Notes under the pieces: generated by a model
Databases searched by the model: none
What the model saw: the letters and a program-made list of their open reading frames with translations, nothing else
What the model was told of the DNA's origin: nothing
In this document: positions 5,424 to 12,467 of the stretch, piece after piece
How the letters are laid out: each line of letters opens with the position of its first letter
How positions within the stretch are numbered: the first letter of the stretch is position 1
Source: Vulcanimicrobiia bacterium
GTDB taxonomy: Bacteria; Vulcanimicrobiota; Vulcanimicrobiia; Vulcanimicrobiales; Vulcanimicrobiaceae
DNA: 12,468 nucleotides
Assembly (NCBI GenBank): GCA_025451135.1
Contig: JANWKW010000099.1
Coordinates: 1 to 12,468, forward strand
Direction of reading: 5' to 3'
Made by a program: the position numbers and the translations under genes

Positions 5424-7060
5424 ACGGTGACTTCCTCCGTGCCGTGGTCGCTGACTTTGAACTGTCCGAGGCGCTCGTCGATGCGATTCGCGAATCCGTT
5501 CATCTGTTCGACGGAGCCGAGGATCCGTTGGGCGGCGTCCGTGACCTCTTTGTTGACGTAGGTGAGCACTTCGACCGACGAGGCGTTCTGCTGCGAGATC
5601 GAGGCGATCTCGGAGAAGGCCTTGTCGACCTGATCGGAATGGGTGTTCATCATCTGGGTCGCCTGAAGGTTCAGGCCGACCGATTTGGTGATCTCCTCGA
5701 TCGAGCGGATCACCTGATACGAGTTGGCGCTCATCTGGCGGGTCACGGTCGAGATCTCGACGATCTGCGCATTGGCGCTGAGCACCGCGGTGACGATCTC
5801 CTGCAGCGCGCCCGACGCCGAGGTCGTGCTGTTGACGCTCTCCTCGACGCGCTCGGTCAGATTCTCCATCGCCGAGACGACCTCGCCGATCACCGATTGG
5901 GTGGTCGAGATGTGCGACGCGATCTCGCGCGTGGCTTGCACGCTGCCGTCCGCGAGCTTGCGGATCTCGCTCGCGACGACGGCGAAGCCGCGGCCGTGCT
6001 CGCCCGCGCGGGCCGCCTCGATGGCGGCGTTGAGCGCCAGCAGGTTGGTCTGTTCGGCGATGCGGTCGATCACCTTGACGATGTCGCCGATCTGCTCGGA
6101 GTTGCTGCCGAGCTGACGGATGTCCTCGGCCAGCGCGTCGATGGTCGAGCGGATGGTCGACATGCCGTCGACGATCGTGCCGATCGCGCTGCCGCCGCGC
6201 TGCGCGGTCTGCGACGTCTCGGTCGAGATGGACGAAAGCGAATCGACCTGGGCGGTGACCTGCTCGATGGAGCTGGCCATGTTCGAGACCGCGAGCGCCG
6301 TCTCGTCGAGGCTGCGGGTCTGCTCTTCTGCAGATGCCGCGACGGTGGAGATCGCCTCGGTGAGCGCCTTGACCTTATTGGTGGCGGTCTCGACGATGTT
6401 GGATTGCTCCTTGATGCCTTCGTCGAGCTGGCCTTGCGCGACCGCCGCGCCTTCGATCACCGCCAGCGCCGTCGACGCGGTCGATTGCAGGTCGCTGCCG
6501 GCGCTGCCGAGCTGCCCGGCGTTCTCGTGCAGCTGCGCCAGGAACTCGCGCATCCCGAAGATCAGCTTGTTGAGCGCGATCGCGAGCTCTTGCAGGCTCG
6601 CGTCCGGGACGGCGATGTTCTTGGTGAAGTCGCCTTGCGAGACTTCGCGCACCCCCGAGGCGAGCGACGCGATGCCGGCGCTGCCCGACCCGAGGGCGAG
6701 CCGTTCGGTGCCGTCGTCGTCGCGCTCGCGCAGCTCTTCGGCGCGTTCGCCGGCATACGGCGAGGCGACCGCGAGGCCGGCGAGGGCGACCAGCACGACC
6801 GCGACGGCGGCGGGCTGATGGGTCCCGTGGCGGCCGACGTATTCGGCCAGGGCCGCGCCGGCGGCCGCGATCGCGCCGATCGGGAAGCCGACCAGGGCCG
6901 CGGTCAGCGCGACGATCGCGACCAGCACGACCTCGATCCCCGGAACGCGCGCGCCGAAGAGACCGACCACATAGCAGAGCGCGACGGCCGCGACCAGGAC
7001 GGCGATGCGGACGGGCACGCCCAGACGCGCGCGGGTTCGTTCGAGAAAGACGTTGAGCAC
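5420..7060 (-). CDS. Methyl-accepting chemotaxis protein with 4-TM input region and no periplasmic sensor
   Basis: The 546-residue protein (GTG start at 7060) begins with four closely spaced membrane helices (about 18-35, 42-58, 60-75, 84-100) joined by very short loops, so no extracytoplasmic ligand domain exists. A HAMP-like linker follows (about 130-175: GVREVSQGDFTKNI...LQELAIALN), then a full MCP signalling domain. The tip IAEQTNLLALNAAIEAARAG (334-353), followed by EHGRGFAVVASEIRKLA, is the canonical CheA/CheW-contact hairpin. No C-terminal CheR/CheB pentapeptide is seen (ends TEEVTV). I chose the GTG at 7060 because AAGGAG (7065-7070) precedes it; an in-frame GTG at 7105 would add 15 residues. 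A sigma-28-like promoter lies upstream. It is the first gene of a unit with the Cache sensor (4-base overlap) and the DUF3343-like gene. No other che gene is in the window. Confidence 0.93.
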   Translation of the reverse strand: MLNVFLERTRARLGVPVRIAVLVAAVALCYVVGLFGARVPGIEVVLVAIVALTAALVGFPIGAIAAAGAALAEYVGRHGTHQPAAVAVVLVALAGLAVASPYAGERAEELRERDDDGTERLALGSGSAGIASLASGVREVSQGDFTKNIAVPDASLQELAIALNKLIFGMREFLAQLHENAGQLGSAGSDLQSTASTALAVIEGAAVAQGQLDEGIKEQSNIVETATNKVKALTEAISTVAASAEEQTRSLDETALAVSNMASSIEQVTAQVDSLSSISTETSQTAQRGGSAIGTIVDGMSTIRSTIDALAEDIRQLGSNSEQIGDIVKVIDRIAEQTNLLALNAAIEAARAGEHGRGFAVVASEIRKLADGSVQATREIASHISTTQSVIGEVVSAMENLTERVEESVNSTTSASGALQEIVTAVLSANAQIVEISTVTRQMSANSYQVIRSIEEITKSVGLNLQATQMMNTHSDQVDKAFSEIASISQQNASSVEVLTYVNKEVTDAAQRILGSVEQMNGFANRIDERLGQFKVSDHGTEEVTV

Positions 7061-7151
7061 CAGTCTCCTTACTTCTCCTGCGGGCGCTATCCGACGCGAA
7101 AGCACGCTCGGACCATCCCTCGGGAATGCCAGCGTCCATCCTCTTTAAGAC

Positions 7152-7179
7152 TAAACGGCTAAAGCAAGGATATTGTTTA
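7152..7179 (-). promoter_or_regulatory. Sigma-28 (FliA/SigD)-like promoter of the chemoreceptor unit
   Basis: The minus strand reads TAAA (complement at 7176-7179), 16 bases, then GCCGTTTA (complement at 7152-7159). The motility sigma consensus is TAAA, 14-16 bases, GCCGATAA/T; here GCCG plus two of the next four bases match. The transcript would start near 7145, giving a leader of about 85 bases before the GTG at 7060. The element lies in a short AT-rich island between the chemoreceptor gene and the VOC terminator. A chemoreceptor gene is a usual sigma-28 target, which supports the call. Confidence 0.55.
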
Positions 7180-7191
7180 GGGGACGCGCGC

Positions 7192-7227
7192 AAAGAACCC
7201 CGCCGCCGCTGGAGCCCGGCGGCGGGG
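7192..7227 (-). terminator. Rho-independent terminator of the VOC gene
   Basis: A perfect 11-bp GC stem (CCCCGCCGCCG at 7198-7208 pairs with CGGCGGCGGGG at 7217-7227) with an 8-base loop is followed on the minus strand by TTCTTT. It lies 10 bases past the stop of the VOC gene and ahead of the chemoreceptor promoter, so it insulates the two transcripts. Confidence 0.82.
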
Positions 7228-7237
7228 CCGGCTCGCG

Positions 7238-8002
7238 CTACTTGCGCTGGTGGATGACGTAGTCGTTGCCGTCGGGGTCCTTGCCGAAGGCCATGCGGCA
7301 GACCGGCGATTCGAACGGGTCGCCGATCTCGGCGCCGCGAGCGCGGATGCGCGCGACCGCCGCGCTGGCGTCGCCGACCGCGAACATGACCCCGCCGGTG
7401 TAGTCGAACTCCGGACCGCCGTTCCAGACGCCGAAGCAGGTCCCATCGGCCAGTTCGAACTCGGAGCCGCGGCCCTCGGGGTCGATGCCGGTCGGCGGGA
7501 TCCCGACGACGTCGCGATAGAAGGCGATCGCCTTGCCCGCGTCCTTGGTGGCATAGCCGGTGATGTCGATGCCGGTCACGTCGGCCGGATCGGGCGCCGC
7601 CGCCGGGGTGAGCTGGGTCCCGGCCTCGCGACCGGTGCGGGCGTGGATGATGAACGCGTTGCCATCCGGATCCTTGCCGAACGCCATCGAGCAGCAGCCC
7701 GGGATCTCTTCCGGATCCGAGATGCTGCCGCCGGCCGCCCGGATCCGCTCCACGGCGGCTTTGCCGTCGCGGACGGCCAGCATGGCGACCGCGCCGGTCT
7801 TGTTCTCGCCGGAGTCCCAGACGCCGAACGTCTGGCCATCCACGAGGGTGAACTCCGCGCCGCGGCCCTGCTCGTCGATATCGGTCGGGGTCAGTCCGAT
7901 GACGTCGCGATAGAACGCGATCGACCGCTTCGCGTCGGTGGTCAGGTAGGCGGAGAGATCGAGGCCGACGACCGCGCCGGCAGTCAAAGTGGTGTTGCTC
8001 AT
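7238..8002 (-). CDS. Tandem VOC (glyoxalase/bleomycin-resistance fold) protein
   Basis: The 254-residue cytosolic protein contains two homologous VOC modules (PF00903-like), about residues 12-121 and 145-252. Each runs from (K/A)xxIAFYRDV(I/V)G through RG(A/S)EF.L.DG..FGVW to MAFGKDPDGN(A/D)(F/Y)(V/I)IH. The near-identical C-terminal block in both halves points to internal duplication. VOC proteins include glyoxalases, dioxygenases and antibiotic-binding proteins; the substrate cannot be read here, and I do not see a classical glyoxalase I ligand set. CCSMAF (103-108) in module 1 and CRMAF (235-239) in module 2 place cysteines just before the shared block. The ATG at 8002 has AGGGG nearby. 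It is divergent from the WYL regulator across 63 bases and has its own terminator, so it is probably that regulator's target. Confidence 0.88.
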   Translation of the reverse strand: MSNTTLTAGAVVGLDLSAYLTTDAKRSIAFYRDVIGLTPTDIDEQGRGAEFTLVDGQTFGVWDSGENKTGAVAMLAVRDGKAAVERIRAAGGSISDPEEIPGCCSMAFGKDPDGNAFIIHARTGREAGTQLTPAAAPDPADVTGIDITGYATKDAGKAIAFYRDVVGIPPTGIDPEGRGSEFELADGTCFGVWNGGPEFDYTGGVMFAVGDASAAVARIRARGAEIGDPFESPVCRMAFGKDPDGNDYVIHQRK

Positions 8003-8025
8003 GCCCCTACGCTACGCCCCATATA

Positions 8026-8040
8026 TGACAAAGACTGTCA
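8026..8040. promoter_or_regulatory. Inverted repeat between VOC and WYL genes, candidate WYL-regulator operator
   Basis: TGACA-AAGAC-TGTCA is a perfect inverted repeat with 5-bp arms whose centres are 10 bp apart, about one helical turn, as expected for a dimeric HTH protein. It overlaps the AT-rich CATATATG (8020-8027), the only plausible -10 material in this 63-base divergent region. Binding could therefore control both genes. Assignment to the adjacent regulator is inferred from position. Confidence 0.5.
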
Positions 8041-8065
8041 GCATTTCCGGCGAACCCCGAAAAAA

Positions 8066-9019
8066 ATGAAGTCGCAACGGCTGTTGGAGTGCCTGCTGCT
8101 GCTCCAAGGCGCCCGCCGCCAGACGGCCGGGTCGCTGGCGGACCGGCTGGGCGTCTCGGTCCGGACCATCTACCGCGACGTCGACGCGCTCTCGGCGGCC
8201 GGCGTCCCGGTCTATATGGAGCGCGGGCCGCTGGGCGGCGTGATCCTCTCGGACGATTACCGGCGGGCGCTCGCGCAGTTCACCGGCGACGAACTCCAGG
8301 CGCTGTTCGCCTCGACGGCCGGCCCGATGGCCGATATCGGAATCGTCTCGCAGCCGGCTGCGCTCCAGAAGCTCGCCGGCGCGCTGCCGACCGCGCAGCG
8401 GCTGGCCGCCGAACGCGGGCGCGAACGGCTGCTGCTCGACCACAACAAATGGTATCGCGGCGAACAGCCGACCGAGCTGCTCGGCGCGCTGCGCGCGGCC
8501 GTCGCCGACGAGCGCGTGCTGCGGATGCGCTACCGCGATCGCACCGGCAGCGTGACCGAGCGCGTCGTCGAACCGCTCGGTCTGGTGGCGAAGGCCGGCA
8601 TCTGGTACGTCGTCGCGCGCGACGTCGCGGCGGCCGACTATCGCTCGTTCCGCGCGCAGCGCATCGTCGAAGCGGCGACCACCGGCGAACGCTTCGCGCG
8701 GCCCGCCGGCTTCGATCTGGACGCGTACTGGCGATCCTCGGTGACGTTTATGGAACGGCAGCCGAACGAGACCTACGACGTGACCTTCCGGGTGCGCGCC
8801 GAGGCCTACGACCGGCTCAACGCCGCCTGGGGCGCGACCATCGCCGACGACGACGAACCGGGGTTCGCGCGCGTGAGCGTCCGGTTTCCGGCACGCGATG
8901 CGGCCGTCTTCCAGACGATCGCGCTCGGCGAGGCGGTCGCCTCGATGGATCCGGACGATCTGCGCGAGGCCGTCGTGGCGCGCGCGCACGAGACGCTCGC
9001 GCGCTTCGCGCGCGCCTAG
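8066..9019 (+). CDS. WYL-domain transcriptional regulator (HTH_11-WYL, YafY type)
   Basis: The 317-residue protein has an N-terminal winged helix (1-60: RLLECLLLLQ, TAGSLADRLGVSVRTIYRDV with recognition helix about 31-41, then the wing GPLGGVIL). The WYL domain follows (about 145-205: VLRMRYRDRTGS...VVEPLGLVAKAGIWYVVARD...YRSFRAQRI), then a WCX-type C-terminal extension (about 235-315). WYL domains sense small molecules or nucleic acid ligands; such regulators are often divergent from VOC or DinB genes. The start ATG at 8066 follows an A run and has no Shine-Dalgarno sequence, though it gives the canonical KSQRLLE N-terminus. The stop lies in a CTAG shared with the convergent archaemetzincin gene. 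It probably autoregulates through the inverted repeat at 8026-8040. Ligand unknown. Confidence 0.9.
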   Translation: MKSQRLLECLLLLQGARRQTAGSLADRLGVSVRTIYRDVDALSAAGVPVYMERGPLGGVILSDDYRRALAQFTGDELQALFASTAGPMADIGIVSQPAALQKLAGALPTAQRLAAERGRERLLLDHNKWYRGEQPTELLGALRAAVADERVLRMRYRDRTGSVTERVVEPLGLVAKAGIWYVVARDVAAADYRSFRAQRIVEAATTGERFARPAGFDLDAYWRSSVTFMERQPNETYDVTFRVRAEAYDRLNAAWGATIADDDEPGFARVSVRFPARDAAVFQTIALGEAVASMDPDDLREAVVARAHETLARFARA

Positions 9020-9552
9020 TTGCGAGTGCGGCTCAAGCGCTGGTCGCACGTCTCGCAGAAGTGCGACATCTTGTTGTCGGTCTCGAAGATCGAGTTGGAA
9101 TAGTACATCGCGCAGCGCGCGTTGAAGCAATGCTTGAGGCCGAGCGCGTGACCGAGCTCGTGCACCGTCTCCTTGAGCGCGCGCTGGAAGAGCACGTTGT
9201 CGTCGGGCGTCTCGCCGTAGAACTCGGAGCGGAGGCGATGGAGCGAGACGGCCGCCACGCCCTGGCCTTCGTCGGCGTCGCCGAAGATGAAGCGGTGCGA
9301 CGTCTTGTAGAGATCGTACTCGGTCACCGCCAGCAGCATCCCGCCGGGCTCGGGGTGGGCGCGGAGCACTTTGGCGGTCAGCGTGGCGAGGAAGAGCTGC
9401 TGGCGCGTATTGTTCAGAGCGCTGCGCGGGACCGAGAGCGGCCGCTCGACCCGGACGGAGTACAGGAAGCGTTCTTCGAGACAGAGCGCGAGGCGATCGA
9501 GGAAACCGCCGTCGACGGCATTGATCGGGACGATACGGATTGGCGACTCCAT
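9016..9552 (-). CDS. amzA: Archaemetzincin-type zinc metalloprotease
   Basis: The 178-residue protein carries the family's double-zinc signature. The catalytic motif HELGHALGLKHC (131-142) has His131, Glu132 and His135 plus a third His (141), and Cys142. It is followed by Cys147, the Met-turn residue M149 in CAMYYSNS, and Cys166/Cys169 in FCETC, matching HEXXHXXGX3CX4CXM...CXXC of archaemetzincins. The N-terminal half (RIVPINAVDGGFLDRLA, LLAVTEYDLY, RFIFGDA) also fits. No signal peptide is present, so it acts in the cytosol; physiological substrates of this family are poorly known. It is convergent with the WYL gene (overlapping stop codons) and divergent from acpS across 64 bases. The ATG at 9552 gives the normal short N-terminus; no strong ribosome site is visible. 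Confidence 0.93.
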   Translation of the reverse strand: MESPIRIVPINAVDGGFLDRLALCLEERFLYSVRVERPLSVPRSALNNTRQQLFLATLTAKVLRAHPEPGGMLLAVTEYDLYKTSHRFIFGDADEGQGVAAVSLHRLRSEFYGETPDDNVLFQRALKETVHELGHALGLKHCFNARCAMYYSNSIFETDNKMSHFCETCDQRLSRTRN

Positions 9553-9616
9553 CTTCGGCGATGGACTTCGCCCCGCACGGACGGAAAACTTGTCGGACTC
9601 GCGAACGCGACCGGAA

Positions 9617-9979
9617 ATGATTCTGGGGATCGGCCTGGACCTGGCCGAGGTCGCGCGCTATCGCTTCGACGAGCGCGAGCGCGCCTGGTTCGCGCGGAAG
9701 ATCTATACGGACGCCGAGATGGCGTACGCGATGCGCAAACGGAACTGGGCGGAACGCCTGGCCGGCTTCTTCGCGGCCAAGGAAGCGACGCGCAAGGCCT
9801 TCGGGCACGCCATCCCCTGGCGCTGCGTCGAGGTCGGACACGAGCGCAGCGGCAAGCCGACCATCCTGCTGGCGGGCGACGCGGAGCGGCTGATCGCGGA
9901 CCGCGGCGTCCGCGCCATCCACCTGACCATCACCCACACCGGGACGACCGCCGCCGCCGTCGTGATCCTCGAAGCGTGA
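9617..9979 (+). CDS. acpS: Holo-[acyl-carrier-protein] synthase
   Basis: Transfers 4'-phosphopantetheine from CoA to the serine of acyl carrier protein, activating fatty acid synthesis. The 120-residue length is normal. Motifs are GIGLDLAEVARYR with Mg-binding Asp8 (4-16), FFAAKEATRKAFG with Glu55 (51-63), and LTITHTGTTAAAVVI near the C-terminus (103-117), where most homologues read SISHS. The ATG at 9617 gives the canonical MILGIGLDL start; only a weak GGAA precedes it. The stop TGA overlaps the next gene's GTG start (GTGA), so acpS and nnr are translationally coupled, an arrangement common in many bacteria. A small imperfect hairpin (GGCGA/TCGCC, 9557-9572) lies in the 64-base region shared with amzA; its meaning is unclear. 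Confidence 0.95.
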   Translation: MILGIGLDLAEVARYRFDERERAWFARKIYTDAEMAYAMRKRNWAERLAGFFAAKEATRKAFGHAIPWRCVEVGHERSGKPTILLAGDAERLIADRGVRAIHLTITHTGTTAAAVVILEA

Positions 9980-11466
9980 GGTACGTCCTCACGCCCGAGC
10001 AGATGCGCGCCGCGGATGCCGCCGCCTGCGCGCAGGTCGGCGCCGACGCCTTGATGCGGGCGGCCGGACGCGCGGTCGCCGCCCGCATCGCGGCCTTGGT
10101 GCCGTCGGGCACGATCGTCGCGTTCGCCGGGCCGGGGAACAACGGCGGCGACGCGTTCGCCGCGCTCGCCGAGCTCGACGCGTCCTACGAACGGATCGTG
10201 TGCGCCGCCTATACCGCGACCAAGTCCGACGCGCGCCGCGCGGCCGAAGGGCGCGCGCTCGCGGCCGGCGTGAACGTCCGCGCGTTCCCGCGCGACGAAG
10301 CCGAGGCTCGCGCGATCGCGCGCGATGCCGCCCTGACGGTCGACGGGCTGCTCGGCACCGGCGCGCGCCTGCCGGTCGGCGAGGATCTGGCGCCGGCGCT
10401 GGCGGCGCTCGACGCGCGCGAACGCCCGGTCGTCGCGATCGACGTGCCGAGCGGATGCGACGCGCTCGACGGGGCGGTCGCGCCGCGCGCCGTGCGCGCC
10501 ACCGCGACGGTCGCGCTCGGCGCGCTCAAGCCCGGGCTGCTGCTCGAACCGGCGCGCTCGCACGTCGGCGCGCTGCGTTTCGCCGGCATCGGCATGAGCG
10601 ACGCGGTGCTGGCCGCCCAGCCGCGCACCTACGCCTCGGTCGACGATGCGGAATTGCTCGCGCTCCTGCCCGAGCGCGACGCGACCGCCGACAAACGCGC
10701 GGCCGGCGCGCCGCTGATCGTGGCCGGCTCGACCCAGTTCCCCGGCGCCGCCGTCCTGTGCGCGCGCGCCGCCGCGCGGGCCGGCGCCGGCTACGTGACC
10801 GTCGCCACCTCGCCCCGCGTCGCCCACGTGCTGCGGCATCACTTGATCGAGCAGGTCGTGGTCGCGATCGACGACACCGGCAGCGTCGACGACGCGGTCG
10901 GCGGCCTGCTCGATGTCGCGGCGCGCAACGGCAGCATCGCGATCGGTCCGGGCTTGGGCCTCGACGAACGCACCGGCGAGATCGTCCGCGGTCTGCTCGC
11001 GCGCACGTCGCTGCCGTGCGTGGTCGACGCCGGCGGCCTCTACCATCTCGCAAAACATCTCGAACCGCTGCGCGGCAAGAGGATCGTCGTAACGCCGCAC
11101 GCGGGCGAGTTCGCGCGCCTCTCGGGCAAGGGTACGATCGCGCCGGGAGAACGGGTGGCGCGCCTGCGCGAATTCGTCGCGCGGACGGGCATCGTGACGC
11201 TGCTCAAGGGCCCCGATACGCTGATCGACGACGGCGTGACGATGCATCTCAACGCGAGCGGGTGCGCGGCCCTGGCGACCGCCGGGAGCGGCGACGTGCT
11301 GACCGGGATGATCGCGACCCTGTTGGCCCAGGGCCTCGCCCCCGTGGATGCGGCGCGGATCGCGGCCTACTGGCACGGCCGCGCCGGCGAAACGCTCGCG
11401 CGCGAACGACGCGTCGGCGTCGTCGCCGGCGACCTGCCGGATGCGCTCGCGCGCGCCCTGCCCTAG
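9976..11466 (+). CDS. nnr: Bifunctional NAD(P)H-hydrate epimerase / ADP-dependent dehydratase
   Basis: Repairs damaged NAD(P)HX: the N-terminal YjeF_N/NnrE domain interconverts R and S hydrates, and the C-terminal NnrD domain dehydrates the S form. In the 496 residues I see PGNNGGDAF (53-61), DGLLGTG (123-129) and IDVPSG (155-160) for the epimerase. The dehydratase shows IAIGPGLGLD (321-330), VVTPHAGEFARL (371-382), LLKGPDTLI (409-417) and the nucleotide-binding NASGCAALATAGSGDVLTGM (426-445). The usual DAD(A/G)L reads DAGGL (351-355), a possible variation at a conserved acidic residue. The GTG at 9976 overlaps the acpS stop and gives a proper N-terminus (VRYVLTPEQM). The reading frame stays open far upstream, but that part is antisense or out of frame to recognised genes. 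Confidence 0.95.
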   Translation: MRYVLTPEQMRAADAAACAQVGADALMRAAGRAVAARIAALVPSGTIVAFAGPGNNGGDAFAALAELDASYERIVCAAYTATKSDARRAAEGRALAAGVNVRAFPRDEAEARAIARDAALTVDGLLGTGARLPVGEDLAPALAALDARERPVVAIDVPSGCDALDGAVAPRAVRATATVALGALKPGLLLEPARSHVGALRFAGIGMSDAVLAAQPRTYASVDDAELLALLPERDATADKRAAGAPLIVAGSTQFPGAAVLCARAAARAGAGYVTVATSPRVAHVLRHHLIEQVVVAIDDTGSVDDAVGGLLDVAARNGSIAIGPGLGLDERTGEIVRGLLARTSLPCVVDAGGLYHLAKHLEPLRGKRIVVTPHAGEFARLSGKGTIAPGERVARLREFVARTGIVTLLKGPDTLIDDGVTMHLNASGCAALATAGSGDVLTGMIATLLAQGLAPVDAARIAAYWHGRAGETLARERRVGVVAGDLPDALARALP

Positions 11467-11472
11467 AGCGAG

Positions 11473-11931
11473 CTACGCGGTGACGCGGCGGCGGCCCGGG
11501 CGTGCGTCGGGGAGATGCGCGTAGAGTTCGGCGTCCTCCGCGTCCATACGCTCGTTCAGGCTGGCCGCCAGCGCGCGCAGATCGCGCGCGAACGCCGGCA
11601 CGTCGGCGTCGGTGAACGCGCGGCCGCCCCACTTCTCGTAGAGCGATTCGAAGCGCCCGGACTGATCGCGGCCGGCCTGCTGCAGGCGGGCGGCGCGGTC
11701 GCGCAGGCCCTGGTCGCGGCTCGCGATCATGGCCGGGTAGACGACGTTGTCTTCCATCAGGAGATGCGAGCGCAGCGCGAGCGCGAGGCGCTCGAACAGG
11801 ACGGAGAGGCCGTGGGCGGCGCCCTCGTCGGCGCGTTCGATCACGTCGGCCAGGCGAGCCCGGATGATGGTGTGCTGGTTGCGAAAAGGCGAACCAAGGA
11901 ACGTCATATCGACCACGTTTCCATCGATCAT
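11473..11931 (-). CDS. Hemerythrin-like (HHE) protein with an incomplete ligand set
   Basis: The 152-residue cytosolic protein has the four-helix pattern of the HHE family: FRNQHTIIRARL (16-27) with His20, RSHLLMEDNVVYPAMI (54-69) with the His56-x3-Glu60 pair, a third helix (about 75-100) and LNERMDAEDAELYAHLP (125-141). Normal family members carry two more histidine ligands, one in helix 3 (eHeel) and one in a C-terminal HxxxE. Here helix 3 reads QQAGRDQSGRF and the last motif RMDAE, with Arg128 and Glu132. The di-iron site may therefore be incomplete, mono-metal or lost. The ATG at 11931 has no clear ribosome site; Met9 (11907) is an alternative start. It is convergent with nnr (6-base gap) and downstream of ligA on the same strand. 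Confidence 0.78.
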   Translation of the reverse strand: MIDGNVVDMTFLGSPFRNQHTIIRARLADVIERADEGAAHGLSVLFERLALALRSHLLMEDNVVYPAMIASRDQGLRDRAARLQQAGRDQSGRFESLYEKWGGRAFTDADVPAFARDLRALAASLNERMDAEDAELYAHLPDARPGRRRVTA

Positions 11932-11990
11932 CGTGGGACGAGCCTACGCCCCGTTTGCGACGAAGCTGAGAACGTCAGGTAAAGCCCGCG

Positions 11991-12467
11991 TTAAGACACC
12001 AACGCTCGCAGACCGTCCTCATCCAGCACCGGTATGCCGAGCGATTCGGCCTTTGCGAGCTTCGAGCCGGCGGCTTCGCCCGCCACCACATAGTCCGTCT
12101 TGGAACTGACCGCCGAGGCCACCTTGCCGCCCGCCGCCACGATCAGGGCCGAGGCCTCCTCGCGGGTGAGAGACGGGAGCGTGCCGGTGAGCACGAGCGT
12201 CTTGCCGGTCAGCGCGCCGGCGACCCGCTCGCGCCTCGGCGCGGTCATCGCGACGCCGACGGCCCGCAACCGCTCGATCATCGCGCGGTTGGCCTGCTGA
12301 TCGAAGAACAGCCTCACGCTGGCTGCCACCTCGGGGCCGATGCCGTCGCTCGCCTGGAGCTCCTCGACGGTGGCGGCTTCGAGCGCGTCGATGCTGCCGA
12401 AATCACCGGCCAGGATCTGGGCGGTCTGCGCTCCGACGAACCGGATGCCGAGACCGGTCAACAGCCG
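11991..12467 (-). CDS. ligA: NAD-dependent DNA ligase LigA, C-terminal part (cut by window edge)
   Basis: Only the last 158 or so residues are present. The frame enters the window as RLLTGLGIRFVG, matching the helix-hairpin-helix region of LigA (typically RLLFGLGIRHVG). It continues with DALEAATVEELQASDGIGPEVAASV, a further HhH element, and RVAGALTGKTLVLTGTLPS, which opens the BRCT domain (about the last 75 residues: AAGGKVASAVSSKTDYVVAG, GIPVLDEDGLRALVS). The adenylation and OB domains lie beyond the window. An apparent TTG start at 12461 is internal, since the frame is open to the edge. The stop is TAA at 11991. LigA seals nicks in replication and repair. 59 bases separate it from the hemerythrin-like gene; no terminator is visible there. 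Confidence 0.93.
   Translation of the reverse strand, partial: RLLTGLGIRFVGAQTAQILAGDFGSIDALEAATVEELQASDGIGPEVAASVRLFFDQQANRAMIERLRAVGVAMTAPRRERVAGALTGKTLVLTGTLPSLTREEASALIVAAGGKVASAVSSKTDYVVAGEAAGSKLAKAESLGIPVLDEDGLRALVS

Noticed and set aside
4095..7060. The MCP and Cache genes being one receptor broken by a frameshift
   Set aside because: The signalling domain is encoded upstream of the sensor, has its own membrane helices and start, and the two join by a clean ATGA with a good ribosome site, so the order is wrong for a broken canonical receptor.
7061..7151. Cyclic-di-GMP (GEMM) riboswitch in the leader of the chemoreceptor unit
   Set aside because: The 85-base leader lacks the conserved GEMM core and tetraloop-receptor pattern as far as I can see by eye.
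5444..7162. A 572-codon plus-strand frame opposite the MCP gene
   Set aside because: Antisense of a high-GC coding region with G/C third positions often lacks stops. The product is Asp/Arg/Leu-rich with no recognisable fold.
8012..9937. A 641-codon minus-strand frame through the WYL, archaemetzincin and acpS region
   Set aside because: It overlaps three recognised genes and yields a Arg/Ala/Asp-rich sequence without domain features.
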